NCBI RefSeq assembly: GCF_002909255.1
Contig: NZ_PIOB01000009.1
Span: forward strand, 124,001 to 188,000
Reading direction: 5' to 3'
Length of the DNA: 64,000 bases
DNA from: Arenibacter hampyeongensis
GTDB taxonomy: Bacteria; Bacteroidota; Bacteroidia; Flavobacteriales; Flavobacteriaceae
Positions 26,061-37,275 of this stretch are shown here, one piece after another (positions within the stretch are counted from its first letter, which is position 1; each line of letters opens with the position of its first letter). A program made the translations under genes and the position numbers. The notes under the pieces were generated by a model. The model was not told where the DNA came from. It saw only the letters and a program-made list of their open reading frames with translations, and searched no databases.

Positions 26061-29000
26061 ATGGGAAACAAACTTCAATTTCTGTTGGCATTAATGGTCT
26101 CTATGTGGAACCTTAATGCGCAGACTATAAAGTTTGAACATTACAATGATCAAAATGGCCTGTCCCATAATTCCGTAAGGCATATTATTCAGGACGATCA
26201 GGGATTTTTGTGGTTGGGTACTTTTTCAGGATTAAACCGTTTTGACGGTTATGAATTTAAAACTTACACCAGCTCTTCCGAACTTAACAATACAATCCCG
26301 GACGATGATATTACAGACTTGGAATTGGATAAGGAATCCAATCAACTATGGATAGGCACAAGAAAGGGACTCGTTCTTTATCAATTGGACACCCACACCT
26401 TCCGAACCTTCCTGCCAAATGTTAATGACCCAAACGCTTTGCAGGACGGGGAGATACGGTCCGTTCATGTAGATAGGTTCAAACAAGTGTGGGTTGGAAC
26501 CAAGGATAACGGCCTTTTTATATATAATCCAAAAACCCACAATTTTAAAAAAGTGGTGCTGGAGGGCTTTGATTACATTAAAGAAATAATTGAAGATTCC
26601 CGTGGATTTATCTGGCTTGCAAGTTATGGAACCGCAGGAATTGCCAAAATTTCCTTGGACAATACAGGCGATATCGCACAAATTAGGGAGTACACCTTGG
26701 AAGTTCCAGAGTCGACCGAAACAAACCCATATGTCAATTTTATCTATGAGGATCACAAATCGGATATATTTGTTGGGAGTAGGAGAGGACTCTATAAATT
26801 GGAAGAGCAAACCGACTCATTTAAAAATCTATATCTAAAGGATTCAAAGGTCAGGGATAAATTGGGGCCATACTTTATTTCGGTAGCCAGGGCGCCCAAC
26901 GGTGAATATTGGCTGGGGACCCTAGGCGGGATCCTGGTGGTAGATAAACTAGAAGACATTATTCTACAGGAGTACCGATGGTATTACTCGGAATTATCGG
27001 ATGATGATTCCTTGGCGGATAATTTGGTGGCAGCACTTTATTTTGATGCCTCAGGCGTGCTATGGATTGGTACTGAAGACGGCTTGGAGAAATATGATCC
27101 CTATAACAACCAATTCAATTACAACTCGGATATTTCCCAATATATAGGGAACCAGGTACCACGGATTCGTGGATTTGCAAAAACTAAAGACAGTAGAATC
27201 ATTGTGGCCACAAGACATAATGGTCTCTTTATTTCGGATAATGGACGTTACATTCCCTTGTTCAACAACCAAAAGGATATAGCCAGTATTTTCACCATAG
27301 ATGGCAACATATTTTATTGTGGCCTGTGGGAAGGCCATATTTTGCGATACGATTACAGCTCTGGTAAAGCGTCTGTAATTGATGTTGGCTTTAGTAGGTC
27401 TCCAATTCTGTCTTTTGCAGATTTAGGAAACGAAAAGATGATGGTTGGCGCTCATGGTGAAGGGGCGGTAATTATCAATACAGAAACCTTGTCACCTATA
27501 AATGGAATGGGAATATTATTGCCTTCACGCCCCATTAATAAATGTGTGGTCGATAAAAAAGGCACTATTTGGTTCGCCACCCAAACAGGGGTTATTCGAT
27601 TTGACCAAGAAAATGGAAATACGCATGTATATGACACCGATTTAGACGAAAACATTGGTTTGTCACATGAAAATGTCAGTGATATCACCATAGATCCGTC
27701 AGGAAAAATATGGGCGGCGACACGGAAAGGATTGGATTACTACGATCCCGATTTGGATGATTTTGTTCCAGTTATGGAACCGACGGAATTAAAAAATAGC
27801 TGGATAACCGATGTGGTATCCGATACAAACGGAGCCCTTTGGCTAAATATGAACAATAATCGTATTGCACAATACAAAACGCAATCCAATGAACTAAAAA
27901 TATATTATACCGATAGTGGTAATAGGTTGGACGTATTTAGCACAACCGGATTTTACTACGCCGATGATTCCCACATCTATTTAGGAGGCAAAAATGAAAT
28001 TATTTCCTTTTCACCTGCCCATATCAAGGACAATGATATATCACCAGCTCCCCTGATCACAAATATCAAAATTCAGAATACCGATTTGGAAGTAGGAAGT
28101 TTTTTAAACGATCAACAAGTACTTACCTCCGACATAAATTTAAGTCGCGAACTGGTTTTGGAAAATGTCAACAAGAATTTTTCACTTACTTTTTCCAGTC
28201 CATCCTACACCAGTGAACGTTTTAACAAGTATAGTTATAGGTTAGTAGGATTTGACAAGGGATGGAATACGGTCGACATACGACAGCGTACAGTTCAATA
28301 TACCAATTTGTTTTTTGGTGATTATAACTTCGAGGTAAAGTCAATGAACAGTCACGGGATATGGAGCGATGTTTCCTCGTACCAAATAAAAATCCTTCCC
28401 CCTTTTTGGCTTACCTACCAGTCCTTGATCATCCTTATCCTATTGTTGTCCCTACTATTCTATATGGTACGCAAACAAATGAAAGCACGACTTGGATTAA
28501 AACACCAATTATTGCTAGAGAAAGTAAAAAGGGAACGCGATGAAAAACTGAACAATGAAAAACTTAAATTTTTCACCAATATATCGCACGAGCTAAGGAC
28601 CCCTTTGACCCTCATATTAGGTCCCGCAAAACAATTGATTGAGGAAGGAAAAGAATCTGGCAACCAATTCCAGCAAAGCAGGTTCAATCTAATCCACCAA
28701 AATGCCAACAGACTTTTAAACCTAGTGAATCAAGTACTGGATTTTCGTAGGGCGCAATCCGGCGAATTACAGCTGAAAGTCACTAAAACCAATATTTTTC
28801 AGCGAACTACCAATACCTTTAGATCTTTTCAAGAACTGGCAGATGATAAGAAAATCAACTTTAATATTGTCTGTGACAATCAGGAAATGGAAGGATATTT
28901 GGACTGGGACAAGTATGATAAGATACTGTACAATTTGCTATCCAATGCCTTGAAATTTACCCACCAATATGGGCAGGTAGACCTATTTGTAAATACGCAT

Positions 29001-30098
29001 CTGGAGAACGACGGGCAGATATTAATAGTTGAAGTCAGCGATGATGGTATCGGTATACCACCAGAGAGTCAAGCAAAGATTTTTTCAAGATTTTTTCAAG
29101 CTTCCAATAGTAAGGAAAACAATACCGGCTCTGGAATTGGGCTGTCTCTTGTATGGGCTTTGGTGGAATTGCACAAGGGCACTATAGAGGTAGAGAGTGA
29201 GCTGGAAAAAGGCAGTACTTTCACCTTAAAAATTCCAATTTCCAAGAAAGCCTATTCAGCCGATGAAATTTTTGAGGTAGTAAAGCCTGATGCTCATGAG
29301 GAATCTCCGCAACTATTAACAGCCAAAAAGATAATTCAAAGCACCCACTTAAAGGAACGGATTCTTATCATTGAGGACAATATTGAATTGCGAAATTATT
29401 TAGTGGAGTACCTTTCGGACCATTACAAAGTTTTTGAAGCGGAAAACGGTAAAGTGGGCCTTGAACAATGTAGAAAAGTAAAACCCGTACTTTGCATTGC
29501 CGATATTATGATGCCAGAAATGGATGGACTGGAATTCTGTAGAATTTTAAAGAACGATGACGATATAAGTCATGTCCCTGTTATTCTATTGACAGCACTT
29601 TCGGACAGTGATGATAAAATTCGAGGGTATAGCAGTGGTGCCGATGGATATTTGGTAAAACCCTTCGAACCTTCCTTGCTAAAAACGAGAATTGAGAACA
29701 TCATCAAATCGCGCATGGAGCTGAAAAATAAATTTTCTGTGGAAGTGGATAGTGAGGTCACCACTTTGACGCACTCACCGGCTGATGAGATGTTTATGGA
29801 GAATCTCACACAATTGATCAAAGATGATATGAGTAACCTAGACCTAAATACCACTTTTTTGTGTCATGAATTAGGTATGAGCTCTTCCAAATTATATAGA
29901 AAGATAAAGGAGATAACAGATTTGGCTCCAAATGAATTTATTAGAACCATTAGGCTTAAGAAGGCGGCACATTTGCTAAACACCAAAAAATACAATGTCA
30001 GTGAGGTAACTGTCCTGGTGGGATTTAACGATCCATTGTATTTTAGCCGCTGCTTTAAGAAGCAATTTGGTTACCCGCCAAGTAATCTTATCAAATAG
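26061..30098 (+). CDS. Hybrid two-component system sensor/regulator (HTCS)
   Basis: A 1345-residue single-chain regulator. A signal peptide is followed by two seven-bladed propellers built from Reg_prop repeats (about residues 20-690, with repeated LWIGT and IWAAT motifs), a Y_Y_Y domain, a transmembrane helix near 790-808, and a histidine kinase with phospho-acceptor His843 in ISHELRTPL. ATPase motifs, a receiver domain with Asp1148 in [11 protein letters not shown], and a C-terminal AraC-type HTH domain complete it. HTCS proteins bind an oligosaccharide in the periplasm and activate the adjacent utilisation locus, here susCD, the GH92-like gene and probably the DUF1080 gene. Confidence 0.95.
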   Translation: MGNKLQFLLALMVSMWNLNAQTIKFEHYNDQNGLSHNSVRHIIQDDQGFLWLGTFSGLNRFDGYEFKTYTSSSELNNTIPDDDITDLELDKESNQLWIGTRKGLVLYQLDTHTFRTFLPNVNDPNALQDGEIRSVHVDRFKQVWVGTKDNGLFIYNPKTHNFKKVVLEGFDYIKEIIEDSRGFIWLASYGTAGIAKISLDNTGDIAQIREYTLEVPESTETNPYVNFIYEDHKSDIFVGSRRGLYKLEEQTDSFKNLYLKDSKVRDKLGPYFISVARAPNGEYWLGTLGGILVVDKLEDIILQEYRWYYSELSDDDSLADNLVAALYFDASGVLWIGTEDGLEKYDPYNNQFNYNSDISQYIGNQVPRIRGFAKTKDSRIIVATRHNGLFISDNGRYIPLFNNQKDIASIFTIDGNIFYCGLWEGHILRYDYSSGKASVIDVGFSRSPILSFADLGNEKMMVGAHGEGAVIINTETLSPINGMGILLPSRPINKCVVDKKGTIWFATQTGVIRFDQENGNTHVYDTDLDENIGLSHENVSDITIDPSGKIWAATRKGLDYYDPDLDDFVPVMEPTELKNSWITDVVSDTNGALWLNMNNNRIAQYKTQSNELKIYYTDSGNRLDVFSTTGFYYADDSHIYLGGKNEIISFSPAHIKDNDISPAPLITNIKIQNTDLEVGSFLNDQQVLTSDINLSRELVLENVNKNFSLTFSSPSYTSERFNKYSYRLVGFDKGWNTVDIRQRTVQYTNLFFGDYNFEVKSMNSHGIWSDVSSYQIKILPPFWLTYQSLIILILLLSLLFYMVRKQMKARLGLKHQLLLEKVKRERDEKLNNEKLKFFTNISHELRTPLTLILGPAKQLIEEGKESGNQFQQSRFNLIHQNANRLLNLVNQVLDFRRAQSGELQLKVTKTNIFQRTTNTFRSFQELADDKKINFNIVCDNQEMEGYLDWDKYDKILYNLLSNALKFTHQYGQVDLFVNTHLENDGQILIVEVSDDGIGIPPESQAKIFSRFFQASNSKENNTGSGIGLSLVWALVELHKGTIEVESELEKGSTFTLKIPISKKAYSADEIFEVVKPDAHEESPQLLTAKKIIQSTHLKERILIIEDNIELRNYLVEYLSDHYKVFEAENGKVGLEQCRKVKPVLCIADIMMPEMDGLEFCRILKNDDDISHVPVILLTALSDSDDKIRGYSSGADGYLVKPFEPSLLKTRIENIIKSRMELKNKFSVEVDSEVTTLTHSPADEMFMENLTQLIKDDMSNLDLNTTFLCHELGMSSSKLYRKIKEITDLAPNEFIRTIRLKKAAHLLNTKKYNVSEVTVLVGFNDPLYFSRCFKKQFGYPPSNLIK

Positions 30099-30236
30099 AC
30101 ATATTGCACATAATCAACAAATAATTTTGTATAGCATTGGAAACATATCCAACCTCTAGGATATGTTTAAGTAATATTGCTATATTTAGTACATAAAAAA
30201 TTCACGTATAATTTACGTTTTAAATCCGCCGAAAAT

Positions 30237-31025
30237 ATGAATTCCAAGATCATTTCCCTCTGCTTGTTCTCTCTTGCATTTTCAATTCAAATTGGAGCTC
30301 AAAATAAGCATATCAGTACTCCTCCTGAAGTATCCCCCATGCCCATGAAGGCGGAAATGACGGAAATATGGGAGCCAGAGGTAAGTGTAGTGACTCCTGC
30401 AAAAACATTGGGAGACGCCCCTTCGGATGCTATAATTTTATTTGATGGCACAAACTTGGATCAATGGGTAAAACAAAAAGATAATGCACAACCTGCTCCA
30501 TGGAAAATTGTAGACAATAACCATATGGAAGTAGTTCCAGGTTCTGGAGGTATAAGTACAAAAATGAAATTTGGCGACTGCCAGATTCACATAGAATTTA
30601 GTGCTCCGGATGTGGTGGAAGGTTCAAGCCAGGGTAGGGGCAATAGCGGATTATTTTTACAGAACAGATATGAATTGCAAATATTGGATTCTTACAATAA
30701 CCGCACCTATAGAAACGGACAGGCAGCCAGTATTTATAAGGATCATGCACCCTTGGTAAATGCCATGCGCGGTCCATTGGAATGGAACACTTACGACGTA
30801 ATTTATACGGCTCCTAGATTTAAAAAAGATGGCCGATTGGATGCCAAAGCGAGGATTACGGTTCTACACAACGGTATTCTAGTACAAAATAATGTAGAGA
30901 TTAGTGGTAACACCTATTACATTGGGTTGCATGATTATCCATCTGCCCATGGCGATGATGTACTTTCTCTACAGGATCACGGCAACAAAACCCAATTCAG
31001 AAACATCTGGGTAAGACCCTTGTAG
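30237..31025 (+). CDS. DUF1080 family protein (3-keto-disaccharide hydrolase domain)
   Basis: From the ATG at 30237 this is a 262-residue secreted protein with a clear signal peptide (IISLCLFSLAFSIQIGAQ). The domain opens with DAIILFDGTNLDQW and includes GGISTKMKFGDCQIHIEF and NSGLFLQNRYELQILDS, all typical of the concanavalin-like DUF1080 fold. Some members hydrolyse 3-keto-glycosides made by Gfo/Idh-type oxidoreductases; none is encoded in view. Adjacency suggests it belongs to the utilisation locus. An in-frame ATG-like extension to 30177 lacks a signal and is unlikely to be used. Confidence 0.85.
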   Translation: MNSKIISLCLFSLAFSIQIGAQNKHISTPPEVSPMPMKAEMTEIWEPEVSVVTPAKTLGDAPSDAIILFDGTNLDQWVKQKDNAQPAPWKIVDNNHMEVVPGSGGISTKMKFGDCQIHIEFSAPDVVEGSSQGRGNSGLFLQNRYELQILDSYNNRTYRNGQAASIYKDHAPLVNAMRGPLEWNTYDVIYTAPRFKKDGRLDAKARITVLHNGILVQNNVEISGNTYYIGLHDYPSAHGDDVLSLQDHGNKTQFRNIWVRPL

Positions 31026-31050
31026 GTCGGGACTACCTTGAGCCCAAATA

Positions 31051-31082
31051 AAATGCCGAAGGAAATTGATCCCTCGGCATTT
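31051..31082. terminator. Bidirectional terminator between the DUF1080 gene and ribBA
   Basis: AAATGCCGA (31051-31059) pairs with TCGGCATTT (31074-31082), with further G-C pairing inside. It lies between two convergent genes and is flanked by A and T runs, so it can serve both. Confidence 0.8.
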
Positions 31083-31107
31083 ATTATTTAAGATTTATTC
31101 GTTCTAA

Positions 31108-32250
31108 TTAATACGTTACGTATTCTACAATTTCGAGCCCGTAACCTACAAGACCCACTCTTTTAGTTTGGGTAGAATTGGACAACAGCCTTATTTTGGC
31201 GATATCCAAATCATGTAAAATTTGTGCGCCTACTCCAAAATCCTTGGCATCCATATCCACTTTGGGCGCCTTGAATATACCCTTCTTTTGCAACTCCTTC
31301 AGCTCGCCCAATCTTCCCAGTAAATTTAGTGATTCGGTTTCCTGATTTATAAATACAAATGCTCCTTTGCCCTCTTCATTGATCGCATTGAACATGTCTT
31401 CCAATTTTTTATCGGGATTGTTCGTAAGCGTACCTAAAATGTCATTGTTTATTAAGGTTGAATTGATCCTGGTAAGTACCTTTTCGTCCTTTTTCCAGGT
31501 ACCCTTTGTCAATGCTATATGTATTTGATTATTGGTCGTCTGCTGATATGCCCTCAACCTAAATTCCCCAAACCTGGTAACAATATTAAAATCTTCCTTT
31601 TTACGGATCAGACTGTCGTGTTCCATACGATAGGCAATCAAGGCTTCAATGGAAACAATTTTAAGGTCAAATGTTTTAGCTACTTTGACCAATTGAGGTA
31701 ATCTGGCCATGGTGCCATCTTCATTCATAATTTCCACTATGACTCCTGCTGGTTTTAGTCCGGCCAAACGGGCAAAATCTATAGCGGCCTCTGTATGCCC
31801 AGTTCTTCTTAACACGCCACCTTCCTTGGCGACAAGCGGGAATATATGCCCCGGCCTTCCAAGGTCATAAGACTTAATATTTTCATCGGTCAAAGCCTTA
31901 ACGGTACTTGCACGATCTGCGGCAGAAATACCAGTGGTTACCCCTTTGCCCCTTAAATCCACAGAAACGGTAAATGCAGTTTCCATAGGATCTGTATTAT
32001 TATGGACCATCATGTGCAGGCCGAGTTCCTTACATCTACCCTCTGTGAGCGGAGCGCAGATAAGTCCCCTGCCATGGGTGGCCATAAAATTGATCAATTC
32101 CGGGGTGGCCAATTCGGCTGCAGCCAAAAAATCTCCTTCGTTTTCCCTATTTTCATCATCCACTACAATAATTACCTTGCCTTGTCTAATATCCTCAATA
32201 GCTTCTTCAATGGTATTCAAAGTAATGTCCTTGCTAACTTTTGTTGTCAT
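31108..32250 (-). CDS. ribBA: RibBA: 3,4-dihydroxy-2-butanone 4-phosphate synthase with degenerate GTP cyclohydrolase II domain
   Basis: A 380-residue protein. Residues about 8-205 form the RibB domain, which converts ribulose 5-phosphate to the four-carbon riboflavin precursor: VVDDENRENEGDF carries the acidic metal ligands, and GHIFPLVAKEGGVLRRTGHTEA is conserved. The C-terminal part aligns in order with RibA (RFGEFRLRAY, DFGVGAQILHDLDI, VGLVGYGLEIVE). However, the zinc-binding CxDCGxQ region and the GRGIGL segment are replaced by NDILGTLTNNPDKK, with no cysteines. Cyclohydrolase activity is therefore doubtful, and a separate ribA may exist elsewhere. It overlaps the LptG-like gene by 4 bp. 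Confidence 0.92.
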   Translation of the reverse strand: MTTKVSKDITLNTIEEAIEDIRQGKVIIVVDDENRENEGDFLAAAELATPELINFMATHGRGLICAPLTEGRCKELGLHMMVHNNTDPMETAFTVSVDLRGKGVTTGISAADRASTVKALTDENIKSYDLGRPGHIFPLVAKEGGVLRRTGHTEAAIDFARLAGLKPAGVIVEIMNEDGTMARLPQLVKVAKTFDLKIVSIEALIAYRMEHDSLIRKKEDFNIVTRFGEFRLRAYQQTTNNQIHIALTKGTWKKDEKVLTRINSTLINNDILGTLTNNPDKKLEDMFNAINEEGKGAFVFINQETESLNLLGRLGELKELQKKGIFKAPKVDMDAKDFGVGAQILHDLDIAKIRLLSNSTQTKRVGLVGYGLEIVEYVTY

Positions 32251-33731
32251 GTTGCAGCAATTTTATCTTTCTTCCTAAATATGCCTTTAAAATAATCCAA
32301 AATACTTCCAAAGGACAATAAACCCTTGTCCGCCGTTGCCCGCCTGGTTAAAAACACACCTAAAGGTAACATTATAAAAGTAGAAAGCCATGCGCCTATA
32401 ATTGGATTTATATTCCCTTCCTTGGCGTAATTACCAGCAAATACACCAATAAAGTAATAGGTAAGGAATAAAACAATAGCGATTACCATTGGTAATCCCA
32501 ATCCTCCTTTTCTAATTATGGCTCCAAGTGGTGCCCCAACAAAGAACAAAATAATACAGGATAAGGCCAAGGCATATTTTTTATGAAGTGATAAGATATG
32601 CAGACGATATATCTTGTATTTTATTTGAAGTTCATTTTTCTTTCCCTGTATACTTGTGATAATATTGGACGCGGAACTTTTGGCCGAATTCACTATTTGC
32701 GATTGGTGCCATGAAGGAAAAAGTGCAACAATATTATCGGTTGATAGGGTAGTGCCCAACGAATCCCTTTCCTTTATTTTCTTATCGATTGTAATTTGCG
32801 CCAATGAATCTGGTTTTTTAAGTGACACAAAAGCCCCCATTCTACCCACTATATTCTTGGAAAAAGCAGTCACCAATTTTACGTTGTCTTCCTTAAGCGA
32901 ATCTATATCCTTGGTTAAGCGCGAAATATTCTTCATCTTATCCGTACTTACATCCCGCTCTTCATCCAGATCCACATCGTTCAGATCTGAAAGATCCTTA
33001 TTTATGGTATAGGTTTTAAAATTGGCTTTGGTAAAAGGATTTTTCTTCTTTTCCTTGTTATTTTTCGTGGGCATTTGGGAATAGTAATGTCCATCTTTCA
33101 ATACCAACTGTAAAATGTCCGATTGCTCGCTACTAATGAGTTCTCCCGATTTAGCTTTGATTACCGTTGTATTGACCTTTATTTTGGATTTCTCATGAAT
33201 GATGACGTTTTCCAAGAATCGATCATTTTGGCCATATTTACGGTCCACCTTCATGTTCATCTCGGTACCTTCCAAATCACTAAAAACACCTTCAGAAATT
33301 ATGGCCGCCGGTTTTACCTTGGCAATATTCCTTCTTAGGTTATAAATTTTTTGTTCCGAAATTGGGATAATGTTATTTGCAAAATAAAAAGTAACCCCTC
33401 CTAAAAAAGTGACAAAAATAATAAGCGGTAACATTGCCCTTTGTAAAGAAATACCAGAGGCCTTCATGGCCGCAAATTCATAATTTTCGGCAAAGGAGCC
33501 GAAGGTCAGGATAGAAGAAAGCAACACGGTTAAAGGTATAACCCGTTCCATTAGGTTGGGCATAAGGTAAAACAGAAATTTTCCGATTATAAAGATATCC
33601 AAGCCTTTACCTGCAAAATCATCAATAAACAGCCAGATCGTTTGAAATACGAAGATAAACATCAGTATTACGAACGAGCTGAAAAAATTAAAAAGGAAGC
33701 TCGATAATATATATCGGTCTAGAATTCTCAA
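32247..33731 (-). CDS. LptF/LptG (YjgP/YjgQ) family lipopolysaccharide export permease
   Basis: A 494-residue inner-membrane permease of the Lpt ABC exporter, which extracts LPS from the inner membrane. Three transmembrane helices near the N-terminus (residues about 12-35, 55-75, 100-120), a periplasmic beta domain (130-360) and three C-terminal helices (385-470) match the family. FGSFAENYEFAAMKASGISL is the conserved coupling-helix region and TRRATADKG a typical cytoplasmic ending. It starts 4 bp after the LolA-like gene ends, forming an outer-membrane biogenesis operon that ends in ribBA. Confidence 0.92.
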   Translation of the reverse strand: MRILDRYILSSFLFNFFSSFVILMFIFVFQTIWLFIDDFAGKGLDIFIIGKFLFYLMPNLMERVIPLTVLLSSILTFGSFAENYEFAAMKASGISLQRAMLPLIIFVTFLGGVTFYFANNIIPISEQKIYNLRRNIAKVKPAAIISEGVFSDLEGTEMNMKVDRKYGQNDRFLENVIIHEKSKIKVNTTVIKAKSGELISSEQSDILQLVLKDGHYYSQMPTKNNKEKKKNPFTKANFKTYTINKDLSDLNDVDLDEERDVSTDKMKNISRLTKDIDSLKEDNVKLVTAFSKNIVGRMGAFVSLKKPDSLAQITIDKKIKERDSLGTTLSTDNIVALFPSWHQSQIVNSAKSSASNIITSIQGKKNELQIKYKIYRLHILSLHKKYALALSCIILFFVGAPLGAIIRKGGLGLPMVIAIVLFLTYYFIGVFAGNYAKEGNINPIIGAWLSTFIMLPLGVFLTRRATADKGLLSFGSILDYFKGIFRKKDKIAAT

Positions 33732-33735
33732 TGTC

Positions 33736-34386
33736 CTAATTTCTTATGATGTAGTACCCATCATTTTTATACTTGCTCTCGTCAAAAGTAAATAAGGTTT
33801 TGGACAAAGGCTGGTCTATTTTAAAAGAATTAACAGTAATGGTAGTTTTAGTACCGTTCTTCCCAGTTTCAATAAGCTTATAGATGTGCTTGGTCTCAAC
33901 ATCTATTCCCAATAATATTGACTTTATTTCGGAATTGGTATCAATTGGCGTCAACTTTACAAACTGTATTTTTCTTCCCTGGATATTTTGTAGAATGTCC
34001 CAATCATAATTGTGCCCTTGTTTATAGAAGGTAAGCATTTTTGAAGGGGTAATGGTGTTTTCATCATCCAGCTTTTCTTCAATAGTGACCTCCTCATTTT
34101 CCGGAACAACGGTATATACTTTTTTACCATCATATAATTGTTTGGAACCTAAATAATTAAATAAATATTTATCGCCCTGCATGGTTACATCTCCTCTTGT
34201 TTCTGTATTTATATTGGCCTCTTCATTATTGAGGCTATATTTAAAGTCTACAAAAATGTTGTCATAACTTTTTACTTTATTATATACTTCATCCAATAAA
34301 GATTTGGCCTTGGCGGAGTTCTGGGCCATTGAAATTGAAGTTGAAGTTGATAATACCAATAATATAACAGATAATTTAAGTTTCAT
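33736..34386 (-). CDS. LolA-like outer-membrane lipoprotein carrier protein
   Basis: A 216-residue periplasmic protein with a signal peptide cleaved near SMAQ. The following domain has the LolA-like antiparallel sheet pattern, with FVDFKYSLNN and GDVTMQGDKYLFNYLGSKQLYDGKKVYTVVP. Such proteins ferry lipoproteins, or serve a related carrier role, across the periplasm. It lies 31 bp after ftsK and directly upstream of the LptG-like gene, a neighbourhood common in Flavobacteriia. Confidence 0.88.
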   Translation of the reverse strand: MKLKLSVILLVLSTSTSISMAQNSAKAKSLLDEVYNKVKSYDNIFVDFKYSLNNEEANINTETRGDVTMQGDKYLFNYLGSKQLYDGKKVYTVVPENEEVTIEEKLDDENTITPSKMLTFYKQGHNYDWDILQNIQGRKIQFVKLTPIDTNSEIKSILLGIDVETKHIYKLIETGKNGTKTTITVNSFKIDQPLSKTLFTFDESKYKNDGYYIIRN

Positions 34387-34417
34387 TTGTATTCTTTTTA
34401 AATTTTAAAAGTGCCTC

Positions 34418-36796
34418 TTATTGGCTTTCATTGCTTAGGAGTTGATCTAAGGCATGTATATCCGGCACAAGAACCTGGCGAGCTTTACTTCCTTCAAACG
34501 AACCAACAATGCCTGCTGCCTCCAATTGGTCAATAATTCTCCCTGCCCTGTTGTAGCCTAATTTAAGCTTTCGTTGAATCAGGGAGGCCGAACCTTGTTG
34601 TGCAATTACGATAACCTCTGCCGCTTCCCTAAACATGGCATCACGATCAGAGATATTGTAATCAATACTTGTGCCAGAATCGTCATTCCCCACATATTCT
34701 GGAAGTAAATGCGCATCTGGATAAGCCCTTTGCGAACCTATGAATTCTGTAATCTTGGCAACCTCCGGAGTATCCACAAAAGCACATTGAATTCTGGTAA
34801 CGTCATTGCCCTGGGTAAACAACATATCCCCACGTCCAATTAATTGATCGGCACCTTGACTATCCAAAATGGTTCTCGAATCTATTTTTGAAGTAACCCT
34901 AAAAGCTATTCTCGCCGGGAAGTTGGCTTTTATGATTCCTGTAATTACGTTTACTGAAGGTCTTTGGGTGGCAATGATCAAATGTATACCAATGGCCCTA
35001 GCCAATTGTGCCAACCTCGCAATGGGGGTTTCAACCTCCTTACCGGCGGTCATAATTAAATCGGCAAACTCATCTATAACCAACACAATATATGGAAGAA
35101 ACATATGCCCATCATTAGGGTTCAATTTCCTGGCCTTAAACTTGGCATTATACTCCTTAATATTCCTCACCATGGCCACTTTTAACAACTCGTAACGGTT
35201 GTCCATTTCAATACATAGCGAATTTAAGGTGTTTATTACCTTGTTATTGTCGGTAATTATTGCTTCCTCGGAATCTGGCAATTTGGCCAAATAATGCCTT
35301 TCTATTTTATTGAACAGGGTAAGTTCTACCTTCTTGGGGTCAATTAATACAAACTTAACCTCCGCAGGGTGCTTCTTATAAAGCAGGGAGGTCAATACGG
35401 CATTTAACCCAACAGATTTACCCTGTCCTGTTGCACCTGCCATTAACAAATGGGGCATTTTTGCTAAATCTACCACAAAGGTTTCGTTGCTAATTGTCTT
35501 ACCAAAGGCAATGGGCAATTGCATTTCCGCCTTTTGAAATTTACTGGAAGCAATTACGGAACGCATAGAAACAATAGTAGCGTTTTTATTGGGAACCTCA
35601 ATACCAATGGTGCCCTTGCCCGGAATAGGCGCGATAATACGTATCCCAAGTGCCGCAAGGGACAAAGCAATATCATCTTCCAAATTTTTTATTTTGGAAA
35701 TTCGCACCCCTGCATCGGGAACTATCTCATATAAGGTAACTGTGGGACCAATGGTAGCCTTAATTTGCGCTATGCCTATTTTATAATTCTTTAAGGTCTC
35801 AACAATTTTATTCTTGTTTTCTTCGAGCTCTTCCTGATTAATAGTAATACCGCCTGAAGCCCCATGCTGATCCAAAAGATCCAATGGTGGAAATTTATAG
35901 TTGCCCAATTCCAGGGTAGGATCAAATTCACCAAAATCTTCCACAAGTTTATCGGAAATATTGTCGGTCTCCTCTTTCTCTACCTTAATTTTTTCCACTT
36001 CCATGGAAATAGTTTCCTCCTCTTTCCCCACATTTACCTGAAATTCCCCATCGTCTCCTTCCTTTTCCAAAACAGGAATATCTTTCTTGTGGGTATAAGT
36101 ATCTATCACGATAGGGGTTTCTACCTTTTCCTCTGTATATAAAATGTCGTTTTCCTTCGCATTGTCCGTCTTCGGAGTTTTAACACTCTTGAATTCGGAT
36201 GCTAAAGATTTTCCCTTGTTGTTTAAATAAGCAACGGTCTTATCCGGGGAAAATTGAAACAATCTTACCAGAACTACGATCAAGCCGAAAAGCAATAACA
36301 AAAAAACGCCTACTTTCCCTCCATAATCTTGAAGAAAATCGTTCATTTCATACCCGACCATACCACCTAAAAGCGGTTTACTTGCAGCAAAAAAACCAAG
36401 TGCTACCGAAAACCAGATAATAAACACCAATCCCCAAATCCATTTTCGAAGAAGCCCTTGTTTTTGCATACTCAAAAACATATACAGCCCAGTTGTAAAA
36501 AGTAGAAAGGTAAATATGATCGAAGAAATTCCAAATCCTTTATATAAGACGAAATGACTTACATTGGCTCCAAATTTGTTCAACAAATTTCTTGCCTGTT
36601 CATTTCTGTCCGCAAATTCGGAAAGCAAGCTTTGATCGTCCTGCCATGTAAAATAGAAGGAGACAAATGAAAAGAACAAGGCAATACTTAAAAGCATTAA
36701 CAACCCACCAAAAATAATTTTGTTCTGTTGCGATAATTTTAAGGAAAAGCCTTTTTTATTGGGTGTTGACTTTGGTTTTTTTACCTTTCTTGCCAT
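34418..36796 (-). CDS. ftsK: DNA translocase FtsK/SpoIIIE family
   Basis: A 792-residue DNA pump that clears chromosome ends from the septum. Four to five N-terminal transmembrane helices (residues about 28-190) are followed by an acidic linker (200-310) and the RecA-like motor. Walker A ATGQGKSVG lies near residue 455 and Walker B VLVIDEFADL near 575. The C-terminal gamma winged helix (about 720-785, with QGSASLIQRKLKLGYNRAGRIIDQLEAAGIVG) recognises orienting DNA motifs. The length is normal for Flavobacteriia. Confidence 0.96.
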   Translation of the reverse strand: MARKVKKPKSTPNKKGFSLKLSQQNKIIFGGLLMLLSIALFFSFVSFYFTWQDDQSLLSEFADRNEQARNLLNKFGANVSHFVLYKGFGISSIIFTFLLFTTGLYMFLSMQKQGLLRKWIWGLVFIIWFSVALGFFAASKPLLGGMVGYEMNDFLQDYGGKVGVFLLLLFGLIVVLVRLFQFSPDKTVAYLNNKGKSLASEFKSVKTPKTDNAKENDILYTEEKVETPIVIDTYTHKKDIPVLEKEGDDGEFQVNVGKEEETISMEVEKIKVEKEETDNISDKLVEDFGEFDPTLELGNYKFPPLDLLDQHGASGGITINQEELEENKNKIVETLKNYKIGIAQIKATIGPTVTLYEIVPDAGVRISKIKNLEDDIALSLAALGIRIIAPIPGKGTIGIEVPNKNATIVSMRSVIASSKFQKAEMQLPIAFGKTISNETFVVDLAKMPHLLMAGATGQGKSVGLNAVLTSLLYKKHPAEVKFVLIDPKKVELTLFNKIERHYLAKLPDSEEAIITDNNKVINTLNSLCIEMDNRYELLKVAMVRNIKEYNAKFKARKLNPNDGHMFLPYIVLVIDEFADLIMTAGKEVETPIARLAQLARAIGIHLIIATQRPSVNVITGIIKANFPARIAFRVTSKIDSRTILDSQGADQLIGRGDMLFTQGNDVTRIQCAFVDTPEVAKITEFIGSQRAYPDAHLLPEYVGNDDSGTSIDYNISDRDAMFREAAEVIVIAQQGSASLIQRKLKLGYNRAGRIIDQLEAAGIVGSFEGSKARQVLVPDIHALDQLLSNESQ

Positions 36797-36909
36797 TAAA
36801 TCTTCAATTCTGGAGGCTAAATTACAAATTTACTATTGAACTCATCCGAACTTTATCTTTTGAAATATTATTTTAAGGAAACTCTGTCTGAGCAGGATGA
36901 ATTAATATG

Positions 36910-37275
36910 TTATATAAACTTCGGTATATATATGATAAGACCAATAACGGAAGCAGCAACGGATACCAGCATAACGGCACCGGCCGATATATCCTTTATG
37001 AATCCAATTTTTTCATCGTATTCGGGTTGCACAAAATCAGCCATTTTCTCAATGGCCGTATTTAGACCTTCTATACCCAGTACCAATCCTATTGCCAAAA
37101 TTTGAAGAATCCATTCCGTGTTCGAAATTTCAAAATAGAATCCCGCAGCCGTCATCACCAACGTTATAAAAACCTGAATCTTGATACTGGACTCTGTTCT
37201 TATCAGGAGTAGAGCTCCCTTAAAAGCGAAACCAACACTCTTAATACGATTCCTCAAGAAGCTTTCCTTAGGCAT
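36910..37275 (-). CDS. dgkA: Diacylglycerol kinase (DgkA family)
   Basis: A 121-residue membrane protein with three transmembrane helices and the signature EGLNTAIEKMADFV near residue 70. It phosphorylates diacylglycerol, or undecaprenol in some bacteria, using ATP at the inner membrane. Its start overlaps the 3' end of tpx by 8 bp, so the two share a transcript. The opening RNRIKSVGFAFKGALLLIRTE is typical of the family. Confidence 0.92.
   Translation of the reverse strand: MPKESFLRNRIKSVGFAFKGALLLIRTESSIKIQVFITLVMTAAGFYFEISNTEWILQILAIGLVLGIEGLNTAIEKMADFVQPEYDEKIGFIKDISAGAVMLVSVAASVIGLIIYIPKFI

Noticed and set aside
32251-32300. FMN riboswitch upstream of ribBA
   Set aside because: ribBA overlaps the preceding permease gene by 4 bp, so there is no leader; no RFN-like sequence was seen.
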